Position numbers and translations under genes: made by a program. The notes under the pieces were generated by a model. It was not told the DNA's origin, ran no database searches, and worked only from the letters and a program-made list of their open reading frames with translations. A stretch of DNA of 64,000 nucleotides, taken from the NCBI RefSeq assembly GCF_028682395.1, contig NZ_JANHLC010000004.1, positions 1 through 64,000 on the forward strand, written 5' to 3'. Shown here in pieces: positions 36,652-46,543 of this stretch; the first letter of the stretch is position 1; each line of letters opens with the position of its first letter. The stretch comes from Pseudomonas putida (GTDB taxonomy: Bacteria; Pseudomonadota; Gammaproteobacteria; Pseudomonadales; Pseudomonadaceae).

Positions 36652-39377
36652 CCCACCACCAACGGCAATTCTATGCAGAAGCGCGCGCCATCGGGGCCAT
36701 TCTCTACGCTCAGGTGCCCACCCATGTTATCGATGATCCCGTAGCTGACGGACAGCCCCAATCCGGTACCGACGCCCACCGGCTTGGTGGTGAAGAACGG
36801 CTCGAAGATCCGCTCCAGGAGCCGCGGATCGATGCCCCCTCCGTTATCCTCGACCCAAAAACGCACCCATTGCCGATCATGTTCGGTGCGCAAGGCGATC
36901 CAGGGCTGGAAATCGCGGTTGGCCTCACGCTTGCTCAGCAGCGCATCGCGGGCATTGACCAGCAGATTGATCAACACCTGTTCAAGCTGATCGACAAAAC
37001 CGCGCACCTGCAACCCGGCCGTGATTTCGCCCAGGCGAATCTCCACGCCCTTGCCCCTCAGCCCCTCGGCCAGCAGCGACAACGTACCTTCTACCGCCTG
37101 CCCCGGATCGAAAGGTTGCTGCTCGATTTCCGAACGGCGGCCGAACACACGCATATGGTCCACCACCTTCGCGGCACGCTGGACCTGGGCGTCGATCCGG
37201 CTGAGCTTGTCCTGCAGGTAGTCGGTTTCCAGTGCACCGTTTTCGAGGCGCTTGAGCACATTGACAATCGCCATACGCATCACATTGAGCGGCTGGTTGA
37301 TTTCATGGGCCAAGCCCGTCGCCATCTCGCCCAGGGTGGCCATTTTCGCGCTCTGAGTCAGTTGCTGCTGGGACCGGCGGACCTCGGTGTTGTCCCGACC
37401 CACCGCCTGGATCTCCACCAACCGCCCCTGTTCATCGAACACCCCTCGGTCCGACCAGACCCACCAGGCATGCTCGCGCCCGGGCAGTTGCAAGCTGATC
37501 TCAGCACTGCTGACCGGCTGTTCCGGCGTCAGTTGAGCCAGGCGCTCCAGAAACGCCGCACGCTGCTCGGTGGAGAGCCAGCTCCCCAGGTCGACCCCGG
37601 GCAGTTGCTGCGCCGAGCACTCCAGGTAGCTGGCCAGCGGCTGGTTGCCAAAGGTCAGAATCAGGTCGGGACGGTAGCGACAGATCATTGCCGGTGAGTC
37701 TTCGACCAGGATCCGATAACGCTCCTCGCTCTGCCTGACCTGCTCGGCGGCCAGCGTCGCCTCGGTGATATCCAGCCAGAGACCGACGGCCTCCACTGGC
37801 AAGCCCAGGTCATCGCGCAACAGCTTGGCCTCGTCGAGCAACCAGTGATAAGTGCCCTGCCTGTCACGCAAGCGATAGCGGCTGCGCACCGTGCCTTCAC
37901 GGAGCAATTGCCGACAGCGCTCGAAGTACCGCGCGCGGTCTTCGGGGTGAATCCACTCGATCAGCGTCGTTACCGTGCAGTCGGCCAAGCTCCAGCCAAA
38001 CAGCGGTAGCAGGCTGGCGCTGAAGAACGCAGGCTGCAGGGCGCCTTCGACGTAGCGCTGGACATAGATCACCGCCGGCGAACTCGCGATCAGGTTATCC
38101 AGCCGCGCATGGGCAGCGGCGGCTTGCTGCTCCTGGTTCTTGATATCGCTGATATCCAGCATAAACCCCACCACGCGCCGGCCAGCGCCGTGCCCCAAGG
38201 CCTGGCCCTGGATCCGGCACCAGAGCAAGGGCAGCGTTGGGTCGGTCCGCTGGATTCGCACGCACAGCAGCAGGGTCTTGCCCTGCTCGACCAGCGCCTG
38301 CAAATGACTGTCCAGTTCTTCGCGATCGGCCGGATGCACCCGCTCCCGCCAATCGGCCAGCGGAACGCGCCCCACCTCCAGCCCCAACAACAGGCTCAAG
38401 GGCAGTGCGAGCAACAACTGCGCACTGTCGGGCAACAACTCCCACCAACCGGTGCCCAACAGATCCTGCAAGGACTCCAGACGCTCAAGCTGTTGGCGAT
38501 GGCGCTGCTCGCGCTGACGATTGAGCACGGGCCCGGCCAGGGCGGCCGCCAATTGCAGCCAGTCGCGCGGACGCAACGCCGCCGCGCGCTGCTGCACGGG
38601 ATAGAAACCACAAAGCAGCCAGGCCGCCACTCCCTGCTCGTCGCTATAGGGCACCAGATAGCTTTCGGCATTGGCGAAGGCATCCTGCAGCCGCGGATAG
38701 TTCCCCATACCGTAGCCCTGGGCCAGATGGACCGGCTGGCTGCCATCGAGGCTGTCCAGGCCGGCCGGCAACTGCTGGCCGACCTGCCACAGACGCGGCG
38801 CCGAATGCCCCGTGAACTGGCTGCGAATGACCCAGTGCCGCCCCGACTCATCGAGCATCGCCAGCGCAATACACGGCACGTGCCATTGCTGCGCAATAGC
38901 CTGCAACTGCTCTTCGAGCACCGCCTCCAGCCGCGCCAGACCGCACAGGCGCAACTGCTCCTCGATCTGCACCGCCAGGCGCTGCGATTGCTCGCGCGCC
39001 TCGGTCTCGTGGTGTCCGCGCAGCAAGTCACCGATATCCAGCAATTGCAGCAACCAGCCGCCTGGACGCGGCTCGATCCAGCCCCGCCCCTGCAACACCT
39101 TGCCGGCCGGGCCGAGAAAGTCCAGGTCCAGGCTCTGTCCCTGCCAGTCGTTCGGGCTGCCCTCAAGGCTCAGAGCGCTGTGCGGCAATACATAATCGGC
39201 CAAGGGGCGCGGGCTGACGCTGTCGGCCTGGGGCAACAAGGCATGACGCAGCGGGCCGACGAGTTGCAGGACCCGCCCTTGCTCGTCCAGATGCACCTGC
39301 AAAGCCGGGCTCAGGGCCGGCGTGCGGTCCTGGACGCGCCCGAGCAAGCGGCCGAAAAGCTTGTCGCCCGCACTCAA
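36648..39377 (-). CDS. pprA: PAS-domain sensor histidine kinase PprA
   Basis: A 909-residue histidine kinase without an obvious transmembrane segment, hence probably cytosolic. The N-terminal third has a GAF-like region (about 130-290), then about three PAS/PAC units (about 300-650). The HisKA dimerisation domain has phospho-acceptor H691 in [13 protein letters not shown], and the HATPase_c has NLLVNARDA and [11 protein letters not shown]. It overlaps the TadE-like gene by ATGA and lies one gene from fppA and two from pprB. This matches the P. aeruginosa pprA position; there PprA/PprB drives Tad pili and surface adhesins. Confidence 0.82.
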   Translation of the reverse strand: MSAGDKLFGRLLGRVQDRTPALSPALQVHLDEQGRVLQLVGPLRHALLPQADSVSPRPLADYVLPHSALSLEGSPNDWQGQSLDLDFLGPAGKVLQGRGWIEPRPGGWLLQLLDIGDLLRGHHETEAREQSQRLAVQIEEQLRLCGLARLEAVLEEQLQAIAQQWHVPCIALAMLDESGRHWVIRSQFTGHSAPRLWQVGQQLPAGLDSLDGSQPVHLAQGYGMGNYPRLQDAFANAESYLVPYSDEQGVAAWLLCGFYPVQQRAAALRPRDWLQLAAALAGPVLNRQREQRHRQQLERLESLQDLLGTGWWELLPDSAQLLLALPLSLLLGLEVGRVPLADWRERVHPADREELDSHLQALVEQGKTLLLCVRIQRTDPTLPLLWCRIQGQALGHGAGRRVVGFMLDISDIKNQEQQAAAAHARLDNLIASSPAVIYVQRYVEGALQPAFFSASLLPLFGWSLADCTVTTLIEWIHPEDRARYFERCRQLLREGTVRSRYRLRDRQGTYHWLLDEAKLLRDDLGLPVEAVGLWLDITEATLAAEQVRQSEERYRILVEDSPAMICRYRPDLILTFGNQPLASYLECSAQQLPGVDLGSWLSTEQRAAFLERLAQLTPEQPVSSAEISLQLPGREHAWWVWSDRGVFDEQGRLVEIQAVGRDNTEVRRSQQQLTQSAKMATLGEMATGLAHEINQPLNVMRMAIVNVLKRLENGALETDYLQDKLSRIDAQVQRAAKVVDHMRVFGRRSEIEQQPFDPGQAVEGTLSLLAEGLRGKGVEIRLGEITAGLQVRGFVDQLEQVLINLLVNARDALLSKREANRDFQPWIALRTEHDRQWVRFWVEDNGGGIDPRLLERIFEPFFTTKPVGVGTGLGLSVSYGIIDNMGGHLSVENGPDGARFCIELPLVVG

Positions 39378-39817
39378 AACTGCAGGCTCGCTTGCGCGCT
39401 CAAGGTTGCGGGCAGATTGGGCACGGTGCCAATGCCCGGCAGGCTCAACAGGGGGATAATTTGTGCCAGCTTGGTCTTGGGATAGTCGATGCGAACCGTC
39501 AGCAACTTGCCGGACGTGTAGGTCGCACTGGCATCGGTATTCACATTGAAGTTCACCGACGACGGCAGCGCGCCCAATTGCTGGGTCAGGACCGCCTTGG
39601 CCCGGGTAACGATCACGGTGTTGTAATTAGCCGTATTCGGGTCCAGTGCCACGCTCTGGCGAACCGCTTCGGCGGTGGCCGCGTTGAATGATTGCATCAG
39701 CAACAGCGGCAGGCTGTAGCTGACCAGCCCATAGAACACCGCGAAAAAGATGATAAACACCAAGGCAAACTCGATTGCCGCGGCACCTTTCTGTTTACGG
39801 GGGAGGTGTGTTTGCAT
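39374..39817 (-). CDS. TadE/TadF-like pseudopilin
   Basis: A 147-residue pseudopilin. The prepilin-type leader KQKG|AAAIEFALVF has Gly at -1 and Glu at +5, followed by a 20-residue hydrophobic helix and a small exported domain. It should be processed by FppA, encoded divergently 75 bp away, and act as a minor component in Flp pilus assembly. It corresponds in position to the gene between pprA and fppA in P. aeruginosa. The ATGA overlap with pprA puts a structural subunit and the sensor kinase in one transcript. Confidence 0.83.
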   Translation of the reverse strand: MQTHLPRKQKGAAAIEFALVFIIFFAVFYGLVSYSLPLLLMQSFNAATAEAVRQSVALDPNTANYNTVIVTRAKAVLTQQLGALPSSVNFNVNTDASATYTSGKLLTVRIDYPKTKLAQIIPLLSLPGIGTVPNLPATLSAQASLQF

Positions 39818-39892
39818 GTCCGCGTCTACCCTGACGTCTGCGCATACAGATCAGCATAGAATCATTCATCAAAAAGGGACTTTTTTTACCTG

Positions 39893-40363
39893 ATGCATAG
39901 CCTTGTTCTGCTTGCCTGGCTCCTTGCTTGCGCCTTGCAGGATCTGCGAGAGCGCCAGGTCGCCAACCTGCTGACGCTCGGCGCCTGCACCCTGGCCCTG
40001 GGATATCTGCTCTGGAGCGGACACACCTGGCTGGGAGCCCCTGCCGTCGAGGGCGGCTGGGCCTTTGCCCTATCCCTGGCCTTCACCCTGCCCGGCTACG
40101 CGCTGGGACGGCTCGGTGCCGGTGACGTCAAGCTGCTCGCTGCGCTGGGGCTCGCCACCAGCATCGACTACCTGCTGGGCACGTTTATCGGGGCTGGCCT
40201 GTCCAGCCTGCTGTGGTTTCTGCTTGCGCCAAAACTATGGCCCTATATAGCTCAACGACTTAAAGCACATCTGCACCAGATCGCCCCGAACACGTCAAAA
40301 AAACACCCTTTCGTACCTTTCCTTTTCGTAGGTTTTTTCGCAACTTGGCTGTGCTTCCACTAG
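39893..40363 (+). CDS. fppA: Prepilin peptidase of the Tad system (A24 family)
   Basis: A 156-residue membrane aspartyl protease of the TadV/CpaA type, shorter than PilD because it lacks the methyltransferase domain. The two catalytic aspartates are D17 (ALQDLRERQVAN) and D78 in the GxGD motif (GAGDVKLL). There are 4-6 membrane segments. It cleaves Flp and the TadE-like pseudopilin at the inner membrane. It is transcribed towards pprB. The ribosome site is weak: GGGA lies about 14 nt upstream. Confidence 0.87.
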   Translation: MHSLVLLAWLLACALQDLRERQVANLLTLGACTLALGYLLWSGHTWLGAPAVEGGWAFALSLAFTLPGYALGRLGAGDVKLLAALGLATSIDYLLGTFIGAGLSSLLWFLLAPKLWPYIAQRLKAHLHQIAPNTSKKHPFVPFLFVGFFATWLCFH

Positions 40364-40488
40364 TCGAAAACGTCAGCCGTGTTTATGTACAGAGTGGGAT
40401 TGTGCGTCTACTTTTAAGCTGAGTTCTGCAGGCGTGCCTGCGAACAATGGAACGGACAGCAGTCAGCCCGCCCTGCATGGAGTTGCAT

Positions 40489-41277
40489 GTGAACAAACCA
40501 ACCCCTCCCTTAAAAGTCTTGGTAGTCGATGACCAGCCCATGATTGTCGAAGAACTCTGCGAGTTTCTCGAAAGCAACGGTTTCCTCTGCATCGCCTGCC
40601 ATTCCAGCCGCAAGGCCATCGAGCACTTTAATCAGGACCCGGAAATCGGCCTGGTGCTCAGCGATCTGCATATGCCCGATATGGATGGAATCGAGTTGAT
40701 CCAGGAGCTCCAGCGCCTGGCTGGCAAGCAGCGGGCCTTCGAATCCATCATGCTGACCGGCCAGGCCGACAAGCAGGATGTGATCAAGGCCCTGCGTGCG
40801 GGGATCGCCGACTACTACCAAAAGCCGGTCGACCTCGAAGACCTGCTCAAGGGCCTGCAACGCCAGGAGGTCCTGTTGCGCGAGCGCCAGAGAACCGAGC
40901 AGCTCGGCCACCTGAACCAGAAGCTGCAGTTTCTCGCCGAGTCCATCGACGACCTCTACCACGACCTCAATATGGTCCGACGCCCGCCGCTGCAGGGTTC
41001 CACACTGAATACCGGCGACGAAGCGGGCGAAGCCGACGCGCTGGAAATTCCGGCGATTTTCAATCAGCTGTCACCGCGCCAACTGGACGTGGCACGCCTG
41101 GTCGGCAAGGGCCAGACCAATTACCAGATCGCCTGTGAACTGGGCATCACCGAAAACACCGTGAAACTCTACGTGTCCCAGGTCTTGCGCCTGACCCATA
41201 TGCATAACCGCACCCAACTGGCGCTTGCCCTGGCACCGAACAACTCGGGACTGCGCCATCGCGTCACGGCGCATTGA
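40489..41277 (+). CDS. pprB: Response regulator PprB (receiver + LuxR-type HTH)
   Basis: A 262-residue response regulator. The receiver domain (about 8-125) has acidic pocket DD14-15, phospho-acceptor D59 (LVLSDLHMPD) and the KP lysine (YYQKPVD). A linker helix (about 130-180) and a C-terminal LuxR-type HTH (about 195-255: LSPRQLDVARLVGKGQTNYQ) follow. The GTG start at 40489 is chosen because GGAG stands 7 nt before it; in-frame ATGs at 40477 and 40447 lack ribosome sites but cannot be excluded. In P. aeruginosa PprB activates flp/tad and other adhesion genes. Its stop codon lies in the loop of a hairpin. Confidence 0.82.
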   Translation: MNKPTPPLKVLVVDDQPMIVEELCEFLESNGFLCIACHSSRKAIEHFNQDPEIGLVLSDLHMPDMDGIELIQELQRLAGKQRAFESIMLTGQADKQDVIKALRAGIADYYQKPVDLEDLLKGLQRQEVLLRERQRTEQLGHLNQKLQFLAESIDDLYHDLNMVRRPPLQGSTLNTGDEAGEADALEIPAIFNQLSPRQLDVARLVGKGQTNYQIACELGITENTVKLYVSQVLRLTHMHNRTQLALALAPNNSGLRHRVTAH

Positions 41278-41288
41278 GCGCCGTGACG
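41262..41288. terminator. Hairpin spanning the pprB stop codon
   Basis: A perfect 11-bp stem (CGTCACGGCGC / GCGCCGTGACG) with loop ATTGA, whose TGA is the pprB stop (41275-41277). It ends 3 bp before the stop of the convergent DUF3613 gene, so it can separate the two Tad transcription units. There is no T-run on either side. Confidence 0.6.
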
Positions 41289-41290
41289 AC

Positions 41291-41563
41291 TCAGTTGCTC
41301 GAACTCTGCAACTTGCCACCTTCATCCTGTTTGTAGTACTCCGGAATTTCATGCTGGAAGCTGTTCAGCCACCGCTGCATGGCCTGCTCGCGCTCGGCCT
41401 GGGTCGCGGGCTGGCGGATCGGCGAGGCGACCTGCGCGCGGTTCTGCAGTTGCAGCCAAAGCTCAGTCTGCGCCTGCTGCGGCGACGACGGCCCCTCGTC
41501 GAGCGCCGCAGCGGCCAGGGGCAAAGCCAGTAGTAGCAGAGCGCTCAAGAGTCGGCATTGCAT
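41291..41563 (-). CDS. DUF3613-type small exported protein
   Basis: A 90-residue protein with a Sec signal peptide (cleavage near AAA|LDEG, residue 20). The short helical body has TQAEREQAMQRWLNSFQHEIP, characteristic of the DUF3613 family found in Tad loci. It is the last gene of the rcpC-to-tadD operon, 18 bp after the tadD stop. A periplasmic or outer-membrane accessory role in pilus assembly is likely from context only. The matching P. aeruginosa gene lies between tadD and tadG. Confidence 0.8.
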   Translation of the reverse strand: MQCRLLSALLLLALPLAAAALDEGPSSPQQAQTELWLQLQNRAQVASPIRQPATQAEREQAMQRWLNSFQHEIPEYYKQDEGGKLQSSSN

Positions 41564-41581
41564 GGTTCCATCCTCCAGGAT

Positions 41582-42304
41582 CTAACGCACATCAGTCGGC
41601 GGTACAGCCACCACGGCCGCCACCCGTTCACTGGCCGCCGGCGCTCTCGGCGCCTGCTCCTTGAGCTGCTGCGCACGGGCCTGCGCCTGTGTGACCTGCT
41701 GCGGCCCGAGGCCGGCACGCGTGACCAGTTCGGCCGCCTGCTTCCAGTTGTCCTGGTAGATCAGCAGCGTGACCAGGTTTTGCGCGGCCAGGCTATTGCC
41801 CTGCTTAAGCTCCATGGCCGTGAGGAACTCAAACCGCGCGTCGTCCAAACGCAGTTGGTTGAGATAGACCACCCCCAGGTCATTGCGGATTTTTTCGTCG
41901 GTCGGCGTCAGTTGTGCGGCCCGCTGCAGGTAAGTCAGGGCCTGGCGATTGTCACCCCGCGCCGCCGCCAGTTGCCCGAGCCCATGCTCGCCTTCGGCAG
42001 CCAGGCAGCCACCCAGCAGGCTGCGGTACAGCGGCTCCGCCTCACTGCGCCCTAGCAGTCGATAGACCCGGGCCTTGCGCAGGCGCACATCGGCCAGGTG
42101 GTCCGGCAGGCTCTGCAGGTTGGCCAGGCTGGCGTGGAGCTTGCCTTCATTGGCCATATCGTCGGCCAGGTTCATGGCCAACTCCTGCTCCGAGCTCGGC
42201 TTGGCACAACTGGCCTGGCCAGTCAGGGCCTGCCAGGGCGCCTGGCCATTGGTGGCGCAACCACTGAGCAAGAACAGCCCCAGTACAGCAATCAGTCCCT
42301 TCAT
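41582..42304 (-). CDS. tadD: TadD TPR lipoprotein
   Basis: A 240-residue outer-membrane lipoprotein (lipobox LSGC, Cys16) made of tetratricopeptide repeats covering about 75-200, e.g. GLGQLAAARGDNRQALTYLQ and NDLGVVYLNQLRLDDARFEF. TadD acts as a pilotin-like factor for the secretin RcpA in Tad systems. The position after tadC is conserved. A small DUF3613 gene follows. Confidence 0.87.
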   Translation of the reverse strand: MKGLIAVLGLFLLSGCATNGQAPWQALTGQASCAKPSSEQELAMNLADDMANEGKLHASLANLQSLPDHLADVRLRKARVYRLLGRSEAEPLYRSLLGGCLAAEGEHGLGQLAAARGDNRQALTYLQRAAQLTPTDEKIRNDLGVVYLNQLRLDDARFEFLTAMELKQGNSLAAQNLVTLLIYQDNWKQAAELVTRAGLGPQQVTQAQARAQQLKEQAPRAPAASERVAAVVAVPPTDVR

Positions 42305-42317
42305 GCGCTCACGCCCC

Positions 42318-43205
42318 CTAGGCAGTGCTAAAAGCCTTGGCTATCGCCATAAACCCCGGTCCGGCCAACACGATCAGCAGTGCCGGAAACAAAAACAGCA
42401 TCATCACCACCGACATCTTCGCCGACAGCTTGGAGATATATTCCTGCAGCCGAGTCAGCCGCCGATCGTCGAGCAGTTGCTTGAGTGATAGCAGCGATTT
42501 CATCGCCCCGCCGCCCTGCTGGATCAATTGCTGAAGAATCACACAGGTATCGTTGAATTCATCGACCGCCAGCAGATTCGCGGTCTTGGCCAGTTCTTCG
42601 CTCAGTTCCAGCCCCGAATCGACCCGCGCCAGCAGCAGGCGCAGCTCGGCCGACAGCTGTGGCAGCAAGAGCCGCGCCTCGTTGCTCAAGACCCGCAAGG
42701 CCTGCTCCACGGCCATGCCCGACTCGAACAGAATCCGCAGCAAAGGTATGAAGGTCGACACCTCCTGGGCAATCTGCTCCTGACGACGGCGAGCCGCCGA
42801 CGCCAGCACGCGCTTGGGCAACAAGTAGCCCAGCCCGAGGGCACACAGCAGGGAAATCCAGCCCTGCTCGAAGGTCGGGAAAAACAGGTTCTGCACCACC
42901 AGGACAAGCACCAGCGCCAGCACCGGCATGCCGATCTGGCAGGCGGCGTAGAACGAGCGCTGGCTGGCCTTGCGCCAACCAATGCGATTCAGCAGGGTCT
43001 GGGTTTCCGTGTCCAGGCTGACCGAGCGCCGCCCAAACGAACTATCCCCCAAGACCCGCATCCAACTGCCCAGCTTGTTGTCACGGCCCACCTGCCCCAG
43101 CAGGCGTTGCGAGACTTGTCGGGTGCGCTGGCGCTCGTTGAGCACGCCGCCGATGACCACACCGGTCGCCGCCAGCAGCAACAGAGCGCACACCAACAGG
43201 GCCAT
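42318..43205 (-). CDS. tadC: TadC inner-membrane platform protein
   Basis: A 295-residue protein of the type II secretion F family. One N-terminal and two C-terminal membrane segments flank a cytoplasmic four-helix T2SSF domain (about 140-265) with FIPLLRILFESGMAVEQALR and ILQQLIQQGGGAMKSLLSL. It forms the Tad inner-membrane platform with TadB. It starts 1 bp after the tadB stop and leads into tadD at 13 bp. Confidence 0.9.
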   Translation of the reverse strand: MALLVCALLLLAATGVVIGGVLNERQRTRQVSQRLLGQVGRDNKLGSWMRVLGDSSFGRRSVSLDTETQTLLNRIGWRKASQRSFYAACQIGMPVLALVLVLVVQNLFFPTFEQGWISLLCALGLGYLLPKRVLASAARRRQEQIAQEVSTFIPLLRILFESGMAVEQALRVLSNEARLLLPQLSAELRLLLARVDSGLELSEELAKTANLLAVDEFNDTCVILQQLIQQGGGAMKSLLSLKQLLDDRRLTRLQEYISKLSAKMSVVMMLFLFPALLIVLAGPGFMAIAKAFSTA

Positions 43206-43206
43206 C

Positions 43207-44088
43207 TCAAACGCTCCGCATCATGCGCCACAGCGCCAGACAGCCGAACGCCTGCAAGCTGAAGGCGCCCAGCAACAGTTTCTGCCCGCCGCTGTCCCCC
43301 CACATGTTCATCAGATAAGCCGGATTGGCCAATAGGAAATAGCCCGCCACGCTGACCGGCAACAACGCCAGCACGATGGCGGTGACCCGGGTTTCACCGG
43401 TCATGGCGCGCAACTGACGAGCCGCCTGTTCGCGTTCGCGAATCAGCTTGATCAGGTTCTCCAACAGCTCGCTGGCATTGCCGCCAAAGCGGTGGTTAAC
43501 CTTGAGCCCCAAGGCAAACAGACGGAATTCATCCCGCTCGTAAAGCTCGGCGAAGTCATGCATGGCATCCGGCAAGGCCACCCCCAGTTGGACATTGCGT
43601 TCGACCCGACTCATGGCGCCTTTCAAGGGGTCACCGGCGGCGCTAATCCCACCGATCACCGCATCGGCCAGGGTGCGCCCGGCCTTGAGACTGCGCACCG
43701 TGTAATCCAACAAGGTGGGCAACTGCTCAACCATTCGCCGGACCCGACGCCGGTACCGCCAGGCAATAAACACACGCAGGCCCAGCGGTGGCAGCACAAT
43801 CGCGGCCAGCAGGCCAAACCAGCTCCACATCAGCCACCCCAGTAACGCGATAAAGGCCCACCCCAGCAGCCACAGGTTCATCCGCTCATCCGGGCGCCCC
43901 AGGCCAGCTTGCAGAAAGCCTCGCTCTAGGGCAGTCCAGCGACTCTTTTCGACGATCAGTTGCGGCTGTCCCTGGGCCAGTCGGCTCAGTACCCGATCGG
44001 TTCCCGCCTTACGCATGCCCCGGGCAAACAGATAGGCCGCGGCCGCCAGCATCAGCAGGCAGATCGCTCCCAGCAGCAGGGCAATCAC
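43207..44088 (-). CDS. tadB: TadB inner-membrane platform protein
   Basis: A 293-residue T2SSF-family protein, paralogous to TadC. It has an N-terminal hydrophobic segment, paired segments near 75-105, a cytoplasmic domain with TLLDYTVRSLKAGRTLADAV and NVQLGVALPDAM, and a C-terminal membrane pair. It overlaps tadA by ATGA. With TadC it transmits TadA ATPase work to Flp assembly. Confidence 0.9.
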   Translation of the reverse strand: MIALLLGAICLLMLAAAAYLFARGMRKAGTDRVLSRLAQGQPQLIVEKSRWTALERGFLQAGLGRPDERMNLWLLGWAFIALLGWLMWSWFGLLAAIVLPPLGLRVFIAWRYRRRVRRMVEQLPTLLDYTVRSLKAGRTLADAVIGGISAAGDPLKGAMSRVERNVQLGVALPDAMHDFAELYERDEFRLFALGLKVNHRFGGNASELLENLIKLIREREQAARQLRAMTGETRVTAIVLALLPVSVAGYFLLANPAYLMNMWGDSGGQKLLLGAFSLQAFGCLALWRMMRSV

Positions 44089-45359
44089 GACGACCTGGCC
44101 AGCGACTCGCGCCGCAGCTTGTCACCGGCCGGATTGATCGCATCACGCAGAAACCCGAAGCCGGTGCGCCGGTCGAGCAGGAACAGGGTGTTGGTCACAT
44201 AGACATCGTCACGCACCCCCACCACTTCGACCACCTCACTGACACAGCGGCGACCATCGGGCATGCGTGTCAGCTGGATTACGATATCGAGCGCGGCACA
44301 GATCATTTGCCGCAGGGTCTTCTCGGCCACCTGATAGCCGGTCAGGCCCACCAGGGTCTCCAGGCGCAGCAATGCATCCTGGGCATTGTTGGCGTGCACC
44401 GTGCTCATCGAACCGTCGTGCCCGGTGTTCATCGCGGTCAGCACATCGAGCACTTCAACGCCGCGAATCTCGCCGAGGATAATGCGATCCGGGCGCATCC
44501 GCAGGGCGTTGCGGATCAGGTCGCTGGACTTCACCTCGCCATGGCCCTCGGCATTCGGCGGCCGGGTTTCCAGGCGCACGACATGGGGGTGACCCAGTTG
44601 CAGTTCGGCAACATCCTCGATGGTCACCAGCCGCTCACGCGGGCTGATCAACTGGCTGAGGATATTCAACAACGTGGTCTTGCCGGTGCCGGTACCGCCA
44701 CTGATCAGAACATTGCACCGCTTGCCCACCGCCTCCTGGAAAAACTCGAAGATCGCCTGATCGATGGTCTGCATCGCCACCAGGTCACTGCTCTTGAGCA
44801 TGTCCTTGCGAAACTTGCGAATCGACAGGCACGGCCCGTCCAGGGCAATCGGCGGGATAATGGCGTTAACCCGGCTACCGTCGGGCATGCGCGCGTCGAC
44901 CATCGGCGAAGACTCGTCCAGGCGCCGCCCCAGGGGCGCCAGAATCCGTTGCATCACCCGTTCCACGTGGTGGGCATCGATAAAGCGCAGGTCGCTCTGG
45001 TGGAGGACGCCGTCACGTTCGAAAAATACCCGGTGCGGCCCGTTGACCAGAATCTCGGTGACCGCCGGATCGCGCAGCAGCACCTCCAGGGGGCCGAAAC
45101 CGGTCAACTCATCAACGATCTCCTCGGCCAGGCGCTCCATTTCATACCGCGAGATCGCCAGGTGCAGGCGCGAGACATACTCGGCGACCTTGTCGATGAC
45201 AAATTGCGCCAGCACCTGACGCGAGCCTTCCAGCAGGTTTTTTCCCGACTCCTCGATGGCATCGATCATGTAGCGATGCAGCACCAGCTTGAGCCCTTCG
45301 TGGTCGGTGTTACCGGTGTTCGGCCGCGACGTGGCACCGAACAGTTTCTCGCCGTTCAT
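44085..45359 (-). CDS. tadA: TadA/CpaF secretion ATPase
   Basis: A 424-residue VirB11/PilB-type hexameric ATPase. The N-terminal domain (1-160) carries [20 protein letters not shown]. The ATPase core has Walker [11 protein letters not shown], an Asp box ([12 protein letters not shown]), Walker [11 protein letters not shown] and a His box ([14 protein letters not shown]). It powers Flp pilus extrusion at the cytoplasmic face. It overlaps both tadZ and tadB by 4 bp. Confidence 0.93.
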   Translation of the reverse strand: MNGEKLFGATSRPNTGNTDHEGLKLVLHRYMIDAIEESGKNLLEGSRQVLAQFVIDKVAEYVSRLHLAISRYEMERLAEEIVDELTGFGPLEVLLRDPAVTEILVNGPHRVFFERDGVLHQSDLRFIDAHHVERVMQRILAPLGRRLDESSPMVDARMPDGSRVNAIIPPIALDGPCLSIRKFRKDMLKSSDLVAMQTIDQAIFEFFQEAVGKRCNVLISGGTGTGKTTLLNILSQLISPRERLVTIEDVAELQLGHPHVVRLETRPPNAEGHGEVKSSDLIRNALRMRPDRIILGEIRGVEVLDVLTAMNTGHDGSMSTVHANNAQDALLRLETLVGLTGYQVAEKTLRQMICAALDIVIQLTRMPDGRRCVSEVVEVVGVRDDVYVTNTLFLLDRRTGFGFLRDAINPAGDKLRRESLARSS

Positions 45360-46543
45360 TTCTGCCCCCAGAGCCGTTTCAACAGGCCAGTGGGCTTGAC
45401 CATGCCCTCGGAGCGCTTGGCCAGGCGTTCGCCCAAGGTACGCAGGCCCTGGGTGAGGGCTTCGCGTGGCGCCAGCTCAAAGAGCGTCTGGCCCTGGTTC
45501 TTGGCATTGAGACGCACCTCCGGGCTCAATGGCAGCACTGCCAGCACGTCCAGGCCGAAGGTCTTGCCCAGGGCTTCGGAGTCCGGTGCCACACCGCGCA
45601 CATAGCGGTCGACCAGCAGCTTGGCGTGGTCAAGTTTCATGCCCTTTTCACGCCACTGATTGAGTACGGCGAGGTTGCGCCGACAGTCCAGCACACTCTG
45701 GTCGGTGTACCACAGGAGCTTGTCGCAATGGCTGACAAAGGTACGCAGGGCATCACTGTCCGACTGCCCGCTGAGGTTGACCACGATATGTTGGAAATGC
45801 TGGCGCAAGGCGCTGAGCAACATGTACAGCTCGGCGGCGCTGGTGCGCTTGAGTGGCTCATCGCCCGGTGCGTAGGCCAGGATCCGTAAACCTTCCGCGG
45901 TACTGGTAAAGGCGCTGTCGATCAGCGTGGTATCGAGGCGCCGCAGATGACGCAGGGCATCGCCGAACTGGAACGAACTTTCCAGGCCCAGCAAGGCCAG
46001 GCTGTCACCGCGCGGCAGGCCCAGGTCCAGCAACAGGGTCTGCTGCCCGCTTTTTTGCACCACCAGCGCCAGATGGCTGGCAAGCAAGGCGCCATCGGCG
46101 TTGCCCTGGGTACCGTAGAGCACGGTCAGCCCGCCCAGCAGCGTATTGGGCGCCACCGGCGGCAGGCGCTTGCTCAAGCGCCGGACCAGGCCGGCCACCT
46201 CACTGGAACGCGAGCCATAGGCAACGAAATCCCGTGCGCCCGCACGCATGGCGTTAAGCACCAACTGGTTGTCCATACCGTCGCCCAGCGCAACGATGGC
46301 CAGCATCGGCTTGGCTTCCAGCGCACCCTCGATCAGCGCGCTCTGGGCCACCACATGCTCGCGATCCAGGCCGACAAACACCAGGCTGGCGAAGGTCACA
46401 TCGACCAGGGCGAGCAACTCGTCAAGGCTGCCCATGCCGGCACTGACCACCTGCCCCAGGGGCGCCAGCGCGCCCTGCAGCCACTCAAGGTCGGTGTCGT
46501 TGCGCGTGATGGCAAGAAAGGTTTGGCTCAGGCTCTGGCTCAT
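45356..46543 (-). CDS. tadZ: TadZ/CpaE-like localisation ATPase
   Basis: A 395-residue protein with an N-terminal receiver-like domain (about 10-125) and a C-terminal MinD/ParA-like domain (about 140-390). The deviant Walker A region reads VLYGTQGNADGALLASHLA, without the usual GKTT; LLLDLGLPRGDSL and HIVVNLSGQSDSDAL are present. TadZ proteins mark the pole or site for Tad assembly. The degenerate P-loop suggests weak or absent ATP hydrolysis in this copy. It is ATGA-coupled to rcpA and tadA. Confidence 0.85.
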   Translation of the reverse strand: MSQSLSQTFLAITRNDTDLEWLQGALAPLGQVVSAGMGSLDELLALVDVTFASLVFVGLDREHVVAQSALIEGALEAKPMLAIVALGDGMDNQLVLNAMRAGARDFVAYGSRSSEVAGLVRRLSKRLPPVAPNTLLGGLTVLYGTQGNADGALLASHLALVVQKSGQQTLLLDLGLPRGDSLALLGLESSFQFGDALRHLRRLDTTLIDSAFTSTAEGLRILAYAPGDEPLKRTSAAELYMLLSALRQHFQHIVVNLSGQSDSDALRTFVSHCDKLLWYTDQSVLDCRRNLAVLNQWREKGMKLDHAKLLVDRYVRGVAPDSEALGKTFGLDVLAVLPLSPEVRLNAKNQGQTLFELAPREALTQGLRTLGERLAKRSEGMVKPTGLLKRLWGQK

